NCBI RefSeq assembly: GCF_000364605.1
Contig: NZ_KB822576.1
Location: 1-64,000 of the forward strand
From: Nocardioides sp. Iso805N
GTDB lineage: Bacteria > Actinomycetota > Actinomycetes > Propionibacteriales > Nocardioidaceae
Direction of reading: 5' to 3'
Length of the DNA stretch: 64,000 bases
Below the pieces are notes generated by a model that saw only the letters and a program-made list of their open reading frames with translations, made no database searches and had not been told where the DNA came from. Positions within the stretch are counted from its first letter, which is position 1. Each line of letters starts with the position of its first letter. Below are positions 28,425 through 38,082 of this stretch, piece after piece. A program made the position numbers and the translations under genes.

Positions 28425-28688
28425 TCAGAGGTGGGCGTAGACGTCGTCGAGACTCAGGCCGGCCGCGAGCATCATGACCTGAGCGTGGTAGAGCAGCTGG
28501 CTGAGCTCGAGGGCAGCAGCGTCCTTGCCCTCGTGCTCGGCGGCCATCCAGGACTCGGCGGCCTCCTCGACCAGCTTCTTGCCGATGGCATGGACGCCGC
28601 CGTCGAGGAGCTTCGTCGTACCAGATCCCTCGGGGCGGGTGCGGGCCTTCTCGGCGAGCTCGACCCACAGCTCCTCGAACGTCTTCAC
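28425..28688 (-). CDS. hisE: Phosphoribosyl-ATP pyrophosphatase
   Basis: This enzyme catalyses the second step of histidine synthesis, hydrolysing PR-ATP to PR-AMP. The product is 87 aa from GTG 28688 ([15 protein letters not shown]). A TTG three codons upstream is possible, but a -10 box there supports leaderless use of the GTG. The MazG-like helical core includes [18 protein letters not shown], with the metal-binding acidic residues. HisE is separate from HisI here, as is usual in actinobacteria. Confidence 0.94.
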   Translation of the reverse strand: MKTFEELWVELAEKARTRPEGSGTTKLLDGGVHAIGKKLVEEAAESWMAAEHEGKDAAALELSQLLYHAQVMMLAAGLSLDDVYAHL

Positions 28689-28696
28689 AGGCCCCA

Positions 28697-28702
28697 AGCC
28701 TA
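28697..28702 (-). promoter_or_regulatory. -10 box of hisE-hisG
   Basis: TAGGCT on the minus strand ends 8 bases before the hisE GTG. No ribosome binding site is seen, which suggests a leaderless message. Confidence 0.45.
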
Positions 28703-28848
28703 GGCCGTACGCCGGCGGCGCCGACCGCGGGTCTCACCGACGACGTCCGGGAGCATCGCGCGCAAGCTCCTCGGGCGGTCAGGACGTGTAGGCGAGCACC
28801 TGCGATGAAGTCGGACGAAACTCGTGGGGCCCACGGAGAGCACGTCGC

Positions 28849-29310
28849 TCAGCGCACCATCCTCGCCTCCGCGCCGTACCGGTCCTGACGTCGGGTCCCG
28901 TCGAAGACGAAGCCGTGCTTCCGATAGAAACGCACCGCGCGATCGTTGCCCTCGAAGACCCACAGGTACGCCGGGCTGTCACCCACCGCAACGGTCAACA
29001 GATCACGGCCGACACCGGTGCCGTGCACCGCGTCGAGCGTGTACAGCGACATCAGCTCGAGTCCGGGGCGATCCTGATCGCGGCCGGGTCCCGCTTGGGC
29101 AAAGCCCACGATGCTGCTCTCCTCGACGGCTACCCAGGTCGGGGTGCCGAGCCGGTCGCGCCACCTCGCTGCCCGCTCCCCCGCCGGCTCGGCGGCTCTC
29201 GCGGCGAGCAGGGCCGCGTCTAGGAGGCCGGTATAGGTCTGGTCCCACACCCGCAGGTGCAACGCGGCGAGTTCCTCGGCGTCAGCGGTGAGCGCCGCAC
29301 GGATCAACAC
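28849..29310 (-). CDS. GNAT-family N-acetyltransferase
   Basis: The product is 153 aa with the GNAT fold. LYTLDAVHGTGVGRDLLTVA is the acetyl-CoA-binding motif A (HGTGVGRDLL), and WVFEGNDRAVRFYRKHGFVF is motif B. The substrate is unknown. The start GTG at 29310 comes 2 bases after the upstream yccF-like stop codon, so the pair is probably coupled. A longer reading frame into the upstream gene is a shadow. Confidence 0.88.
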   Translation of the reverse strand: MLIRAALTADAEELAALHLRVWDQTYTGLLDAALLAARAAEPAGERAARWRDRLGTPTWVAVEESSIVGFAQAGPGRDQDRPGLELMSLYTLDAVHGTGVGRDLLTVAVGDSPAYLWVFEGNDRAVRFYRKHGFVFDGTRRQDRYGAEARMVR

Positions 29311-29312
29311 CC

Positions 29313-29729
29313 TCAGAACTCCGGCCCGACCCAGCCGGCCTCGATCGCAGCGGCCTGTTCGGTGGTCACGACCACGCGTCCCAGCGGCATCAGCGAGACC
29401 GGGATGAGCTTGAAGTTCGCCAGCCCGAGCGGGATGCCGATGATGGTCAGGCACAGCGCGACGCCGGTGATGAGGTGGCCGATGGCCAGCCACAGCCCGG
29501 CGAAGACGAACCAGATCACGTTGCCGATCGTCGACGCGGCGCCTGCGTCCGCGCGACGCACGATGGTGCGCCCGAACGGCCACAGGGCGAAGCCCGCGAT
29601 CCGGAAGGACGCCAACCCGAAGGGGATGGTGATGATCAGGATGCAGCAGATCACCCCGAAGAACAGGTAGCCCAGGAACATCCAGAACCCGCACAGGACC
29701 AGCCAGATGAGGTTCAGGATCAGGCGCAC
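29313..29729 (-). CDS. YccF-domain membrane protein
   Basis: The product is 138 aa. It contains two copies of a YccF-type module (residues about 1-55 and 66-120), each with two hydrophobic helices and the motif ITIPFGLASFRIAGFALWPF in the first and IGIPLGLANFKLIPVSLMPL in the second. It is an inner-membrane protein of unknown function. It starts at GTG 29729, behind a TAGATT -10 box. Confidence 0.88.
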   Translation of the reverse strand: MRLILNLIWLVLCGFWMFLGYLFFGVICCILIITIPFGLASFRIAGFALWPFGRTIVRRADAGAASTIGNVIWFVFAGLWLAIGHLITGVALCLTIIGIPLGLANFKLIPVSLMPLGRVVVTTEQAAAIEAGWVGPEF

Positions 29730-29735
29730 TCTGGC

Positions 29736-29741
29736 AATCTA
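29736..29741 (-). promoter_or_regulatory. -10 box of yccF-like gene
   Basis: TAGATT on the minus strand ends 6 bases before the GTG start. This fits a leaderless transcript. Confidence 0.5.
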
Positions 29742-29821
29742 CGACCGAGTGTGCTTCTCGCGCAGCATCTCCAGCCGCGGCCGGCGCGGGCCTCGGCGGT
29801 GAGGCTGATCTCGGCCCTCGC

Positions 29822-30310
29822 TCAGCCCTGGAAGTGCCGCTTGATCCGCTTGAGCGTGCCCGCGGTGGCCAGCGCCGCTGCGGTCGCCTCGTAGCCCTTG
29901 TCCTCGGCCGAGCCCTCGAGGCCGGCCCGGTCGAGGGCCTGCTCCTCGGTGTCGCAGGTCAGGACGCCGAAGCCGACGGGCACGCCGTGATCCAGCGCGA
30001 CCCGGTTGAGCCCGTCGGTGGCGGCCGAGCAGACGTACTCGAAGTGCGGCGTGCCGCCGCGGATCACCACACCGAGGGCCACGACCGCGTCGAAGCCCTC
30101 CTTGGCCAGCGCCGCGGCGACGACCGGCAGCTCGAAGGTGCCCGGCACGCGGACCACCACGGGCGCCTCGACCCGGTGGTCGGCCAACGCGCGGTCGGCA
30201 CCGGCCAGCAGTCCGCCCATCACCACGTCGTGCCAGCTCGCCGCCACCACCGCGACGCGCAGGTCGTGGCAGTCCGTGGGCTGCGCCTGGGGTGCTCCGT
30301 GACCACTCAT
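29822..30310 (-). CDS. ribH: 6,7-dimethyl-8-ribityllumazine synthase
   Basis: This enzyme condenses the ribityl-pyrimidine with dihydroxybutanone phosphate, the penultimate riboflavin step, and forms icosahedral or pentameric shells. The product is 162 aa. [15 protein letters not shown] and [16 protein letters not shown] form the active site, and [16 protein letters not shown] follows. It is the last gene of the rib operon and overlaps the ribBA stop by 4 bases. Confidence 0.97.
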   Translation of the reverse strand: MSGHGAPQAQPTDCHDLRVAVVAASWHDVVMGGLLAGADRALADHRVEAPVVVRVPGTFELPVVAAALAKEGFDAVVALGVVIRGGTPHFEYVCSAATDGLNRVALDHGVPVGFGVLTCDTEEQALDRAGLEGSAEDKGYEATAAALATAGTLKRIKRHFQG

Positions 30311-31617
30311 GCGTTCTGCTCCTCGATCTTCTCGTGCGTCTCGCTGCCGACGTGATCGTCCAGGTCCGGCAGCACGTGCCCCATCCTGTCGCGCTTGGTC
30401 AGCAGATAGGCCAGATTGTGGTCGTTGGGGTGCGGCGTGAGTGGGACCCGCTCCGCGACCTTGATGCCGTAGTCCTCGAGGTTACGCACCTTGTCGGGGT
30501 TGTTGGTCAGCAGCCGCACCGAGGTCGCACCCAGGGCGCGCAGGATCTGGGTGGCCGCGCCGTAGTGCCGCGCGTCAGCCGGCAGGCCGAGGTCGAGGTT
30601 GGCGTCCACCGTGTCGCGGCCACCGTCCTGCAGCTGGTAGGCCTGCAGCTTGGCGACCAGCCCGATCCCGCGACCCTCGTGGCCGCGCAGGTAGATCACC
30701 ACGCCGCGGCCCTCGGCCACGATCCGCTCCAGGGCCTCGTCCAGCTGCGGACCGCAGTCGCACCGCTGCGAACCGAAGACGTCGCCGGTCAGGCACTCGG
30801 AGTGCACGCGGGTCAGCACCGGCTCGCCGGCGGCGACGGCCGCGGCGATGTCACCGTGCACCAGCGCCACGTGCTCGGAGCCGTCGACAGGGACGTAGTA
30901 CCCGTAGGCGGTGAAGTCGCCGTACTTGGTCGGCAGGCGCGTCTCCGCCTTGCGCTCGACGAGCACCTCGGTACGCCGCCGGTAGCGGACCAGGTCCTCG
31001 ATCGAGATCATCGCCAGGCCGTGCTCGTCGGCGAAGGCCCGCAGCTCGGGTGCGCGCTTCATGGTGCCGTCGTCGTTGACCACCTCGACCAGCACGCCCG
31101 CAGGCGTCAGCCCGGCGAGGGTGGCCAGGTCGACGGCCGCCTCGGTGTGACCGCGCCGGACCAGCACGCCGCCCTCGCGGTAGCGCAGCGGGAAGACGTG
31201 CCCGGGTCGGGTCAGCTCCCACGGCTCCGTCGCCGAGTCGGCCAGCGCACGCGCCGTGTGTGCGCGGTCGGCGGCCGAGATCCCGGTCGTGACACCATCG
31301 CGGGCATCCACCGAGATCGTGTACGCCGTGCGCAGCTTGTCCCGGTTGTGCGGCGTCATCAGCGGGATCTCGAGCCGGTCGAGCATCTCGCCGGGCATCG
31401 GCACGCAGATCACGCCACTGGAGTGCCGGATGGTGAAGGCCATCAGCTCCGGCGTCGCCTTGGCGGCCGCGAAGATGATGTCGCCCTCGTTCTCCCGGCC
31501 CTCGTCGTCGACCACGACGACCGCCTTGCCGGCGGCGATGTCGGCGATCGCCCGCTCGACCGGGTCGAGTCGGACGCCGCCGTGCTGCGGCTCGTGGTGG
31601 ATGGACTGCTCGGTCAT
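30307..31617 (-). CDS. ribBA: Bifunctional DHBP synthase / GTP cyclohydrolase II
   Basis: This protein makes both riboflavin precursors. The product is 436 aa. The N-terminal DHBP synthase (about 1-215) has the acidic metal loop [10 protein letters not shown] at 37-46. The C-terminal GTP cyclohydrolase II (about 216-420) has zinc cysteines in [20 protein letters not shown] and the catalytic [13 protein letters not shown] region. I chose ATG 31617, which overlaps the ribM stop by 4 bases. A longer reading frame into ribM is a shadow. Confidence 0.97.
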   Translation of the reverse strand: MTEQSIHHEPQHGGVRLDPVERAIADIAAGKAVVVVDDEGRENEGDIIFAAAKATPELMAFTIRHSSGVICVPMPGEMLDRLEIPLMTPHNRDKLRTAYTISVDARDGVTTGISAADRAHTARALADSATEPWELTRPGHVFPLRYREGGVLVRRGHTEAAVDLATLAGLTPAGVLVEVVNDDGTMKRAPELRAFADEHGLAMISIEDLVRYRRRTEVLVERKAETRLPTKYGDFTAYGYYVPVDGSEHVALVHGDIAAAVAAGEPVLTRVHSECLTGDVFGSQRCDCGPQLDEALERIVAEGRGVVIYLRGHEGRGIGLVAKLQAYQLQDGGRDTVDANLDLGLPADARHYGAATQILRALGATSVRLLTNNPDKVRNLEDYGIKVAERVPLTPHPNDHNLAYLLTKRDRMGHVLPDLDDHVGSETHEKIEEQNA

Positions 31618-32321
31618 GCTGCTTCTCCTACCAAGGCTGCCTCCGGTGCACTCTCCCGGCGGGAGACGCGGAGCCAGACGGTGAACCCGTAGACGACCAG
31701 CGCCGCGTAGACGGCGTAGAGGACGGCGGACGGGTAGTACTGCGAGTGCCACAGCTCGGGCACTCCGACCAGGTCGACGGCGATCCAGCACAGCCAGAAG
31801 TCGACCCAGCCACGGGCCATCGCGAAGGTGGCGATGAACGAACCGACGAAGATCCACGCGTCGCACCAGTAGTACCAGCGCGGGGCGGGCCAGCCGGCCC
31901 CGATGACGGCGAAGAGCCACTGGAACACCAGGACGCCGGCGACCCAGACCGCGACGTACGCGAGTCTCTCGCGCGCTGTGGCCCAGCGCGGCGAGACGGC
32001 GTGGTCGTCACCGGCCGCCTCGTGCACGGCACGGGTGCCACGCCACCGCCACCAGCCGTAGATGCTGGTCACGATGAAGAAGACCTGCCGCCCGGCCTGA
32101 CCGAACAGCGGCACCTGCGCGCCCTGGTGGAACGTCGCGGCGATGAAGACGCTGAACAGCAGCGCGTTGCCGACGATGCCGATCGGCCAGGCCCACACCT
32201 TGCGGCGCAGTCCGCCGATCGCCGAGCCGAACCCGAACGCGTTGCCGATGATCTCGCGCCAGGTGATCGGGTGGCCCGCGATGGTGATCTGGGCGTCGTA
32301 GAGCCAGTTGAGCACGCTCAT
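31614..32321 (-). CDS. ribM: PnuC-family vitamin transporter, probably riboflavin (RibM/PnuX type)
   Basis: The product is 235 aa with about seven membrane helices. It shows PnuC family features: [15 protein letters not shown] near the N terminus and the aromatic [14 protein letters not shown] and [14 protein letters not shown] segments. Pure PnuC carries nicotinamide riboside. Members embedded in riboflavin operons of actinobacteria (RibM, PnuX) carry riboflavin. Position between ribE and ribBA, with 4-base overlaps on both sides and under the FMN riboswitch, supports riboflavin. The gene symbol rests on that context. Confidence 0.82.
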   Translation of the reverse strand: MSVLNWLYDAQITIAGHPITWREIIGNAFGFGSAIGGLRRKVWAWPIGIVGNALLFSVFIAATFHQGAQVPLFGQAGRQVFFIVTSIYGWWRWRGTRAVHEAAGDDHAVSPRWATARERLAYVAVWVAGVLVFQWLFAVIGAGWPAPRWYYWCDAWIFVGSFIATFAMARGWVDFWLCWIAVDLVGVPELWHSQYYPSAVLYAVYAALVVYGFTVWLRVSRRESAPEAALVGEAA

Positions 32322-32956
32322 GCGTTCACCTCGGCACCCGAACCGGGGACGACTCCGGCCGCGAGGAGCTTCTCGACGTGCTTGGCCAGGATGTCGGCCT
32401 CCAGGTTGACCCGTTCGCCGACCTGGCGCACGCCCAGCGTGGTGCGCGCCAGCGTCTCCGGGATCAGGCTGATGGTGAAGCTGGACGCGCCGGCCTCCAC
32501 GACGGTCAGGCTGACCCCGTCGACGGTGATCGAGCCCTTGTCGACCAGGTAACGGCTCAGCTGCGCGGGCAGCGAGATCTCGACAACCTCCCAGTGCTCG
32601 CTGGGCGTACGGCGCAGGATCTCGCCGACGCCGTCGACGTGGCCCTGGACGATGTGGCCGCCCAGGCGCGTCTGCGGCGTCACCGCTCGTTCGAGGTTGA
32701 CCCGGTCGCCGGTCTTCGCGCCGTACAGCGAGGTCTTGTCGAGGGTCTCCTGCATGACGTCGGCGGTCCACGTCCGCGGCGTCTGGTCCTCCGGGCCGAG
32801 CGTCGCGACGGTCAGGCAGCAGCCGTTGACGGCGATCGAGTCGCCGAGCGCGACGCCCTCGAGGACGGTCCGGGCGGCAACGGTCAGCCTGAGCGCGTCG
32901 CCCTGGTCCTCGATGGCCGCGATGGTGCCGAGCTCCTCGACTATTCCGGTGAACAT
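32318..32956 (-). CDS. ribE: Riboflavin synthase alpha chain
   Basis: This enzyme dismutates two lumazine molecules to riboflavin. The product is 212 aa, made of two similar lumazine-binding barrels (about 1-97 and 98-195). It begins MFTGIVEELGTI, the conserved start, and contains GDSIAVNGCCLTV and GSITVDGVSLTV, the paired repeat motifs. The start ATG shares one base with the ribD stop. Confidence 0.96.
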   Translation of the reverse strand: MFTGIVEELGTIAAIEDQGDALRLTVAARTVLEGVALGDSIAVNGCCLTVATLGPEDQTPRTWTADVMQETLDKTSLYGAKTGDRVNLERAVTPQTRLGGHIVQGHVDGVGEILRRTPSEHWEVVEISLPAQLSRYLVDKGSITVDGVSLTVVEAGASSFTISLIPETLARTTLGVRQVGERVNLEADILAKHVEKLLAAGVVPGSGAEVNA

Positions 32957-34008
32957 CAGTGCATCTCCATGGTGAGGCGGACGTTGGGCTCCTCGTCGCC
33001 GTCTCCGGGGAGCGGCTCGAGGACGGTGATGTCGGTGACGCGCGGACGCATTGCCGCGCCGATCGTGGTGATGCCGAGGTCGGCGACGGCGGTGCGACCG
33101 GCGCCGAGCAGCATCGGGGCGACGTAGACGACGATCTCGTCGACGAGGCCGGCACTCAGGAAAGCTGCGGCCAGCGTCGGACCGCCCTCCAGGAACACGT
33201 GCCGACGTTCGCGGCCCCAGAGCTCGACGAGGGCAGCGTGCGGGTCGTGCGTGCGCAGCACGACCGTCTCGGCATCGCTGTTGAACACCCGGCGCGTCTC
33301 GGGCAGGTCGCGCAGTCCCATCACCGCGCGCAGCGGCTGCCGCGGCAGGGGGTTGCCGGCATCGTCTCGCACCGTCAGTAGCGGGTCGTCCACCGCGACC
33401 GTGTTCGCACCGACCAGCATCGTGTCGCACTCTGCCCGCAGCAGGTGCGTGTCGCGGCGCGCCGCGGCACTGGAGACCCAGCGCGAGGTGCCGTCGGTCG
33501 CGGCCGAACGACCGTCCAGGGTGGTGGCGAACTTCCAGGTCACGAACGGTCGCTGCAGCTCCACTGACCGCGACCAGGCCCGGTTGAGCGTGCGCGACTC
33601 CTCGGCCAGTACGCCGGAGACGACCTCGATGCCGGCTGCCCGCAGCGTCTCGGCTCCGCCCGCTGCGACCGGATTGGGATCGGGCTGGGCGAAGACGACG
33701 CGGCGTACCCCTGCCTGGACCAGGCGTTGCGCGCACGGCGCGGTCCGGCCGGTGTGGTTGCACGGCTCGAGGGTGACGATCGCCGTGGTCCCGCGCGCGG
33801 CCTCCCCCGCCCGGTCCAGCGCATCAGCCTCCGCGTGCGGCGTGCCGGCGCCTCGGTGATATCCCTCGGCAACGACGCTGCCGTCGTCGGCGAGAAGCAC
33901 GCAGCCGACCCGGGGGTTGGGGCTGAAGGGGCCGAGCGCGGCCAAGTCGAGCGCACGGCGCATCGCCGCGATCTCGGTCTCAGCCACGTCGGCTGGCTGG
34001 TCGGCCAT
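32956..34008 (-). CDS. ribD: Bifunctional riboflavin deaminase/reductase
   Basis: This protein catalyses steps two and three of riboflavin synthesis. The product is 350 aa. The zinc deaminase domain (about 1-150) has HAEADAL and LEPCNHTGRTAPC. The reductase domain (about 155-350) has FVTWKFATTLDGRSA and FLEGGPTLAAAFL. I chose ATG 34008 (MADQPADVAE). The longer reading frame continues into the FMN riboswitch and cannot be real. It is the first gene of ribD-ribE-ribM-ribBA-ribH. Confidence 0.96.
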   Translation of the reverse strand: MADQPADVAETEIAAMRRALDLAALGPFSPNPRVGCVLLADDGSVVAEGYHRGAGTPHAEADALDRAGEAARGTTAIVTLEPCNHTGRTAPCAQRLVQAGVRRVVFAQPDPNPVAAGGAETLRAAGIEVVSGVLAEESRTLNRAWSRSVELQRPFVTWKFATTLDGRSAATDGTSRWVSSAAARRDTHLLRAECDTMLVGANTVAVDDPLLTVRDDAGNPLPRQPLRAVMGLRDLPETRRVFNSDAETVVLRTHDPHAALVELWGRERRHVFLEGGPTLAAAFLSAGLVDEIVVYVAPMLLGAGRTAVADLGITTIGAAMRPRVTDITVLEPLPGDGDEEPNVRLTMEMH

Positions 34009-34089
34009 CACTGCCCCTTCTGTCCGGTCACGGACCCTGGGGCGGCGGCTCGCCTGACAACGGGGTGCTCGACCCCGGCCAGCGATGAC

Positions 34090-34263
34090 CGCGTGCGTCT
34101 TTCCATCCGGACTTTGACCGTCGGTCCAGGACTTCCGACACGAAGCAGGATGCTTCGCATCGGGCACCTGGTCAACCGATGGCTGGCTGCCATCGGGTCG
34201 CGGACTTCCGGGCATCTGCCCAGTCACCGCCGGTGCGGAATTTCACCGCCCCCAGAGCACGCG
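34090..34263 (-). promoter_or_regulatory. FMN riboswitch (RFN element)
   Basis: On the minus strand the 5' block GGGCGGTGAAATTCCGCACC and the following GGCGGT, and the 3' block GACCGACGGTCAAAGTCCGG followed by ATGGAAAGA, match the conserved RFN core. The closing helix P1 pairs CGCGTGC (34257-34263) with GCACGCG (34090-34096), perfectly. It stands 81 bases before ribD, so FMN should switch off the whole operon. No clear terminator follows, so control may be on translation. Confidence 0.93.
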
Positions 34264-34353
34264 AGCTGTTCACTCGTCTGCGGTCATTGAACCACAGCCG
34301 CCCACTCGACATTCCCGGGCGTGCTCGCCAGGTGGAACGGCCCGCCGTGGGGG
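34264..34353. other. Gap between rpe and the FMN riboswitch
   Basis: This 90-base stretch must hold the promoter of the riboflavin operon. I see no convincing -35/-10 pair, and no gene. Confidence 0.4.
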
Positions 34354-35019
34354 TCAGCCGCGAGCGGCCTCGGCCGCGGCACGCAGCGACTGCACCATCG
34401 CGTCGGGGTCCTGGGCGGAGTAGACCGCCGAACCGGCCACGAAGACGTCGGCCCCGGCCTCGGCGCAGCGCTCGATCGTCTCCAGGCTGACGCCGCCGTC
34501 GACCTGCAGCCAGGTCTCCAGACCGTGCTTGTCCATCAGCGCCCGCGCGCGGCGGATCTTGGGCAGGCACAGGTCCAGGAACTTCTGTCCGCCGAAGCCC
34601 GGCTCCACCGTCATGATCAGCACCATGTCGAGCTCGGCCAGGAGGTCCTCGTAGGGCTCGATCGGCGTGGCCGGCTTGAGCGCCATGCTGGCCCGGGCAC
34701 CCTGCGCGCGGATCTCCCGGGCGAGCCGCACGGGAGCCTTGGCCGCCTCGACGTGGAACGTCACGCTGCCGGCACCTGCCTCGGCGTACGTGGGCGCCCA
34801 CCGATCGGCGTCCTCGATCATCAGGTGCGCGTCCAGGGGGATGCTGGTGGCCCTGCTGAGCGCCTCCACCATCACCGGTCCCAGGGTCAGGTTGGGCACG
34901 AAGTGGTTGTCCATCACGTCCACGTGCACCCAGTCGGCGCTGCCGATCCGGGCCACCTCACCGGCCAGGTTGGCGAAGTCGGCGTTGAGGATGCTGGGGG
35001 TGATCTGGATGTGTCCCAC
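34354..35019 (-). CDS. rpe: Ribulose-phosphate 3-epimerase
   Basis: This pentose-phosphate enzyme interconverts ribulose-5-P and xylulose-5-P. The product is 221 aa, a TIM barrel. [13 protein letters not shown] is the conserved start. [17 protein letters not shown] holds the metal-binding His and Asp, and [11 protein letters not shown] the phosphate-side Asp. No ATG is available; GTG 35019 follows a TAGACT -10 box by 8 bases. Ribulose-5-P is also the RibB substrate, and rpe-ribD adjacency is usual in actinobacteria. Confidence 0.96.
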   Translation of the reverse strand: MGHIQITPSILNADFANLAGEVARIGSADWVHVDVMDNHFVPNLTLGPVMVEALSRATSIPLDAHLMIEDADRWAPTYAEAGAGSVTFHVEAAKAPVRLAREIRAQGARASMALKPATPIEPYEDLLAELDMVLIMTVEPGFGGQKFLDLCLPKIRRARALMDKHGLETWLQVDGGVSLETIERCAEAGADVFVAGSAVYSAQDPDAMVQSLRAAAEAARG

Positions 35020-35027
35020 GGCCCAGG

Positions 35028-35033
35028 AGTCTA
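35028..35033 (-). promoter_or_regulatory. -10 box of rpe
   Basis: TAGACT on the minus strand ends 8 bases before the rpe GTG. It overlaps the last codon and stop of the upstream LigD-type gene. This fits a leaderless transcript. Confidence 0.45.
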
Positions 35034-36011
35034 GGGCGTCGGCGGCGGGGCGGCGCCGTCCCGTTCGTCGCGGTCGGCCCACTCCAGCAGCGGGGCGATG
35101 TCGTAGACGTGGTCATCGATGTCGGCGTGCAGGTCACCGAGCCGGGCGAAACGCTCGGGCACCGTCGCGATGGTGAAGTCGCGAGGGTCAGCCTCGTCGA
35201 TCTCCTCCCATCGGATCGGCGTGGAGACGCGCGCATCGGGCAGACCGCGCACGGAGTAGGCGGCAGCGATGGTGTGGTCCCGGGTGTTCTGGTTCCAGTC
35301 CACAAAGACGGCTGCCGGATCGCGATCCTTCTTCCACCACGTGGTCGTGACGTCGCCGCCCGCACGGCGCTCGACCTCGCGGGCGAAGGCGAGGGCGGCA
35401 CGGCGTACGTCGGGGAAACCGTGGTCGGGCGCGATCCGGACGTAGATGTGCATCCCCTTGCTGCCCGAGGTCTTGGGGTAGCCGACCGCACCGAGGTCGT
35501 CGAGCACCTCGTGGGCGACATGCGCGGCCCGGCGTACGTCGTCGTAGGTCGACGCCGGACCGGGATCGAGATCGATCCGCCACTCGTCCGGCTGCTCGGT
35601 CTCCGCACGACGACTGTTCCAGGGATGGAACTCCACCGTCGACATCTGCACCGCCCAGATCACCGCGCCGAGCTCGGTCACGCAGAGCTCGTCAGCGGTG
35701 CGCTTCCAGCGCGGGAAGAACAGCTGCACCGTCTCCACCCAGTCCGGCGCACCCGCCGGCAGCCGCTTCTGGTGCACCTTCTCCCCCGGCTCGCCGGTCA
35801 GGCCCTTGGGGAAGCGGTGCAGCATGCAGGGCCGCTCGTAGAGCGCGTTGACGATGCCGGGCCCCACGGCGAGGTAGTAGTCGACCAGATCCAGCTTCGT
35901 CGCCCCGCCGTCGAATCCGGCAGCTTGGGGGAAGTAGACCCGGTCCGGGTTCGTCACCTTGATGACGCGGTTGTCGACCTCGATCTCGACGGAGGGCGGT
36001 GATGACGGCAC
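35031..36011 (-). CDS. Stand-alone LigD-type DNA polymerase/primase domain
   Basis: The product is 326 aa of the archaeo-eukaryotic primase superfamily, as in the polymerase part of the end-joining enzyme LigD. Motif I DLDPGP provides the two catalytic Asp residues (near residue 150), [11 protein letters not shown] is motif II, and AVFVDWNQN carries the third Asp. It has no ligase or nuclease domain, and no ku or ligase gene lies nearby. Mycobacteria have similar separate PolD proteins. It probably fills or primes during double-strand break repair. The start is GTG 36011, behind a TAGGCT -10 box. Confidence 0.9.
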   Translation of the reverse strand: MPSSPPSVEIEVDNRVIKVTNPDRVYFPQAAGFDGGATKLDLVDYYLAVGPGIVNALYERPCMLHRFPKGLTGEPGEKVHQKRLPAGAPDWVETVQLFFPRWKRTADELCVTELGAVIWAVQMSTVEFHPWNSRRAETEQPDEWRIDLDPGPASTYDDVRRAAHVAHEVLDDLGAVGYPKTSGSKGMHIYVRIAPDHGFPDVRRAALAFAREVERRAGGDVTTTWWKKDRDPAAVFVDWNQNTRDHTIAAAYSVRGLPDARVSTPIRWEEIDEADPRDFTIATVPERFARLGDLHADIDDHVYDIAPLLEWADRDERDGAAPPPTP

Positions 36012-36017
36012 GCTGCG

Positions 36018-36023
36018 AGCCTA
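36018..36023 (-). promoter_or_regulatory. -10 box of LigD-type polymerase gene
   Basis: TAGGCT on the minus strand ends 6 bases before the GTG start, with no ribosome binding site between. A leaderless transcript is likely. Confidence 0.55.
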
Positions 36024-36037
36024 GCCAGCCCGGACGG

Positions 36038-36083
36038 GTTGCGAGTGTCAGCGTGACCCAGGGACCACGCTGAGACTCACAAC
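36038..36083. terminator. Long hairpin after the LysE-family gene
   Basis: Two 18-base arms (36038-36055 and 36066-36083) pair at 16 of 18 positions around a 10-base loop. The hairpin starts 3 bases beyond the LysE-type stop codon. There is no T tract. It probably ends the upstream transcript before the polymerase gene promoter. Confidence 0.65.
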
Positions 36084-36085
36084 GC

Positions 36086-36703
36086 TCAGCTGTCCAGCGC
36101 CAGTGCGCCCGCGAACCCAAGCATGATCACGCCCACCCCCGCGTCGATGCCGCGGCGTACGCGCTCCTGGCGGATGAAGGTCATCGCGCCGTGCGCGACG
36201 AGAGTGATGCTGACCAGGTAGATGCCACCCAGCACCGCGAGGGTGAGCGCATAGGCCATCAGCTCGGCGAACCCGGCGTCCGAGCTGACGAACGGCGGCA
36301 GCACGGCCAGGTAGAACGCCAGCGCCTTCGGGTTGGTAAAGGTCGAGACGAAGCCCTGACGCATCGCTGCGTGCGGCGCCAGCCGGGTGCCACCGCCCGA
36401 CTTCCAGCCGTCGCCGTCACCGCGCAGCCCTGCCCAGACCGCCTGCAGGCCGAGCCAGGCCAGGTAGACCACGCCGAACCAGCGCAGCACGTCGAAGACC
36501 GTGTGGGCGTTGCGGATCACCGCACCGAGGCCGGTCGCCGCGAGGACGCCGAGGACGACGTTGGCGGCGATGATGCCGGCGACGGTCCACAGCCCGCGCT
36601 GCCTCCCACCAGCCACCGTCACGCGCAGCGTGATGAACGTGTCCGGCCCGGGCGCGAGCGCGAGCAGCACGGCGAAGAGCAGGAAGGTCGGGTAGGTGCT
36701 CAT
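36086..36703 (-). CDS. LysE/RhtB-family amino acid exporter
   Basis: The product is 205 aa with about six membrane helices. The N-terminal family motif is LLALAPGPDTFITLRVTVAG (LysE/RhtB type), and FVSTFTNPKALAFYLAVLPP is the second conserved block. It probably exports an amino acid or derivative; the substrate is not visible. The ATG at 36703 overlaps the rsmB stop by 4 bases. Start choice: the longer reading frame enters rsmB. Confidence 0.9.
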   Translation of the reverse strand: MSTYPTFLLFAVLLALAPGPDTFITLRVTVAGGRQRGLWTVAGIIAANVVLGVLAATGLGAVIRNAHTVFDVLRWFGVVYLAWLGLQAVWAGLRGDGDGWKSGGGTRLAPHAAMRQGFVSTFTNPKALAFYLAVLPPFVSSDAGFAELMAYALTLAVLGGIYLVSITLVAHGAMTFIRQERVRRGIDAGVGVIMLGFAGALALDS

Positions 36704-38082
36704 CGCGCCGCCCCCTTGCGAAGCACGGCGATGAACATCGCGTCGGTGCCGTGCCGGTGCGGCCACAGCTGCACCGTGCCGGCCAGCGGCCCTCGCGCTT
36801 CAGGTACGCCGCCGGCCACGCCCGACACGGGCTCGAGCGTCACGTTCGGGTCCTCGTCGCAGAGGGCAGCCACCACGTCGCGGGTCTCCTCGAGCACCGG
36901 GCTGCAGGTCGCGTAGACCACCACGCCTCCAGGTCGGACCAGGTCGAGGGCGGAGCGCAGCAGGTCGCGCTGCAGCGGGACCAGCTCGGTGATGTCGGCG
37001 GGGCGGCGGCGCCAGCGGGCCTCGGGGCGTCGGCGCAGCGCACCGAGCCCGCTGCACGGGGCGTCGACCAGCACCCGGTCGAAGGATCCGGGTGCGAACG
37101 GCGGCCGGATGCCGTCAGCGGCGACCACGCGCGCGACCCCGTTCGCGCGGACCAGGCCGGCGCGGTGCGGCGCTCGCTCGTTGCCGATCAGCACGGCACC
37201 GGCCTCGTTCGCTAATGCATCGAGCAGTGCCGCTTTGCCGCCGGGGCCGGCGCACAGGTCCAGCCACAGCTCGTCACGACCGGAGACGGGTGCCTCGGAG
37301 AGGGCTAGTGCGACCAGCTGCGAGCCCTCGTCCTGCACCCCCGCGCGCCCCTCGGCCACGGCCGCGATCCCGGCGGGTGAGCCGCCGGCGAGCGTCACGC
37401 CGTACGGCGAGAAGCGGGTGGGCTCCCCCACGATCTCGTCCCGGACCGCGCGGCCCGGTCGAGCCACCAACGTCACCCGCGGCGGCTCGTTGTCCGCGGC
37501 CAGCAGCGCCTCGAGCTCATCGGGGACGCCGAGGGCATCACGCAGCAGCTCGACCATCCACGCCGGGTGCGACGTGCGCTCCGGCAGCGCCATCCCGTCG
37601 GTCCACTCCGCCAGCGAACGCTCGGCGACCTTGCGCAGCACCGCGTTGCTGAACCCGCCGGCACCGGGGCCGACCTTCGACTTCACCAGGTCGACGGTGG
37701 TGGCGATGGCGGCATGCGTCGGCACCCGCATGGCGAGGAGCTGGTGGGTGCCGAGCCGCAGCGCGTCGAGCACCTTCGCCTCGACCTTGGCCAGCGGGCG
37801 GTCGATGCAGCGGGCCAGGATCGCGTCGTAGGTCCCGCGGCCGCGCAGCGTGCCAGAGGCGAGCTCGGTGGCGAAGGCGGCGTCGCGTCCGCTCAGGCCG
37901 AGCCGGCCGAGCACGTGCGGCAGCACGAGGTTGGCGTAGGCATCCTCGACGCGGACGGCCTTGAGCACCTCGAACGCCGCCAGCCTCGCCGGGTCGACAG
38001 GCGCGCGGCCACTGCGCGGCGGCGTACCGGGGCGGCGGCCCTGGCCACGTCCCCCGCGCGACTCACGCCTCGAACCGGACAC
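36700..38082 (-). CDS. rsmB: 16S rRNA (cytosine-5-)-methyltransferase RsmB
   Basis: This enzyme methylates C967 of 16S rRNA. The product is about 460 aa. The N-terminal NusB-like RNA-binding domain covers residues about 35-165. The AdoMet domain has [27 protein letters not shown] and [10 protein letters not shown], the last two carrying the two catalytic cysteines. No ATG fits; GTG 38082, within the end of fmt (20-base overlap), gives a short basic Arg/Gly-rich N terminus. The start is therefore uncertain by some tens of residues. Confidence 0.93.
   Translation of the reverse strand: MSGSRRESRGGRGQGRRPGTPPRSGRAPVDPARLAAFEVLKAVRVEDAYANLVLPHVLGRLGLSGRDAAFATELASGTLRGRGTYDAILARCIDRPLAKVEAKVLDALRLGTHQLLAMRVPTHAAIATTVDLVKSKVGPGAGGFSNAVLRKVAERSLAEWTDGMALPERTSHPAWMVELLRDALGVPDELEALLAADNEPPRVTLVARPGRAVRDEIVGEPTRFSPYGVTLAGGSPAGIAAVAEGRAGVQDEGSQLVALALSEAPVSGRDELWLDLCAGPGGKAALLDALANEAGAVLIGNERAPHRAGLVRANGVARVVAADGIRPPFAPGSFDRVLVDAPCSGLGALRRRPEARWRRRPADITELVPLQRDLLRSALDLVRPGGVVVYATCSPVLEETRDVVAALCDEDPNVTLEPVSGVAGGVPEARGPLAGTVQLWPHRHGTDAMFIAVLRKGAAR

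Noticed and set aside
34009..34227. N-terminal extension of ribD through the FMN riboswitch
   Set aside because: The extension would translate the conserved riboswitch core. RibD homology begins at the ATG at 34008.
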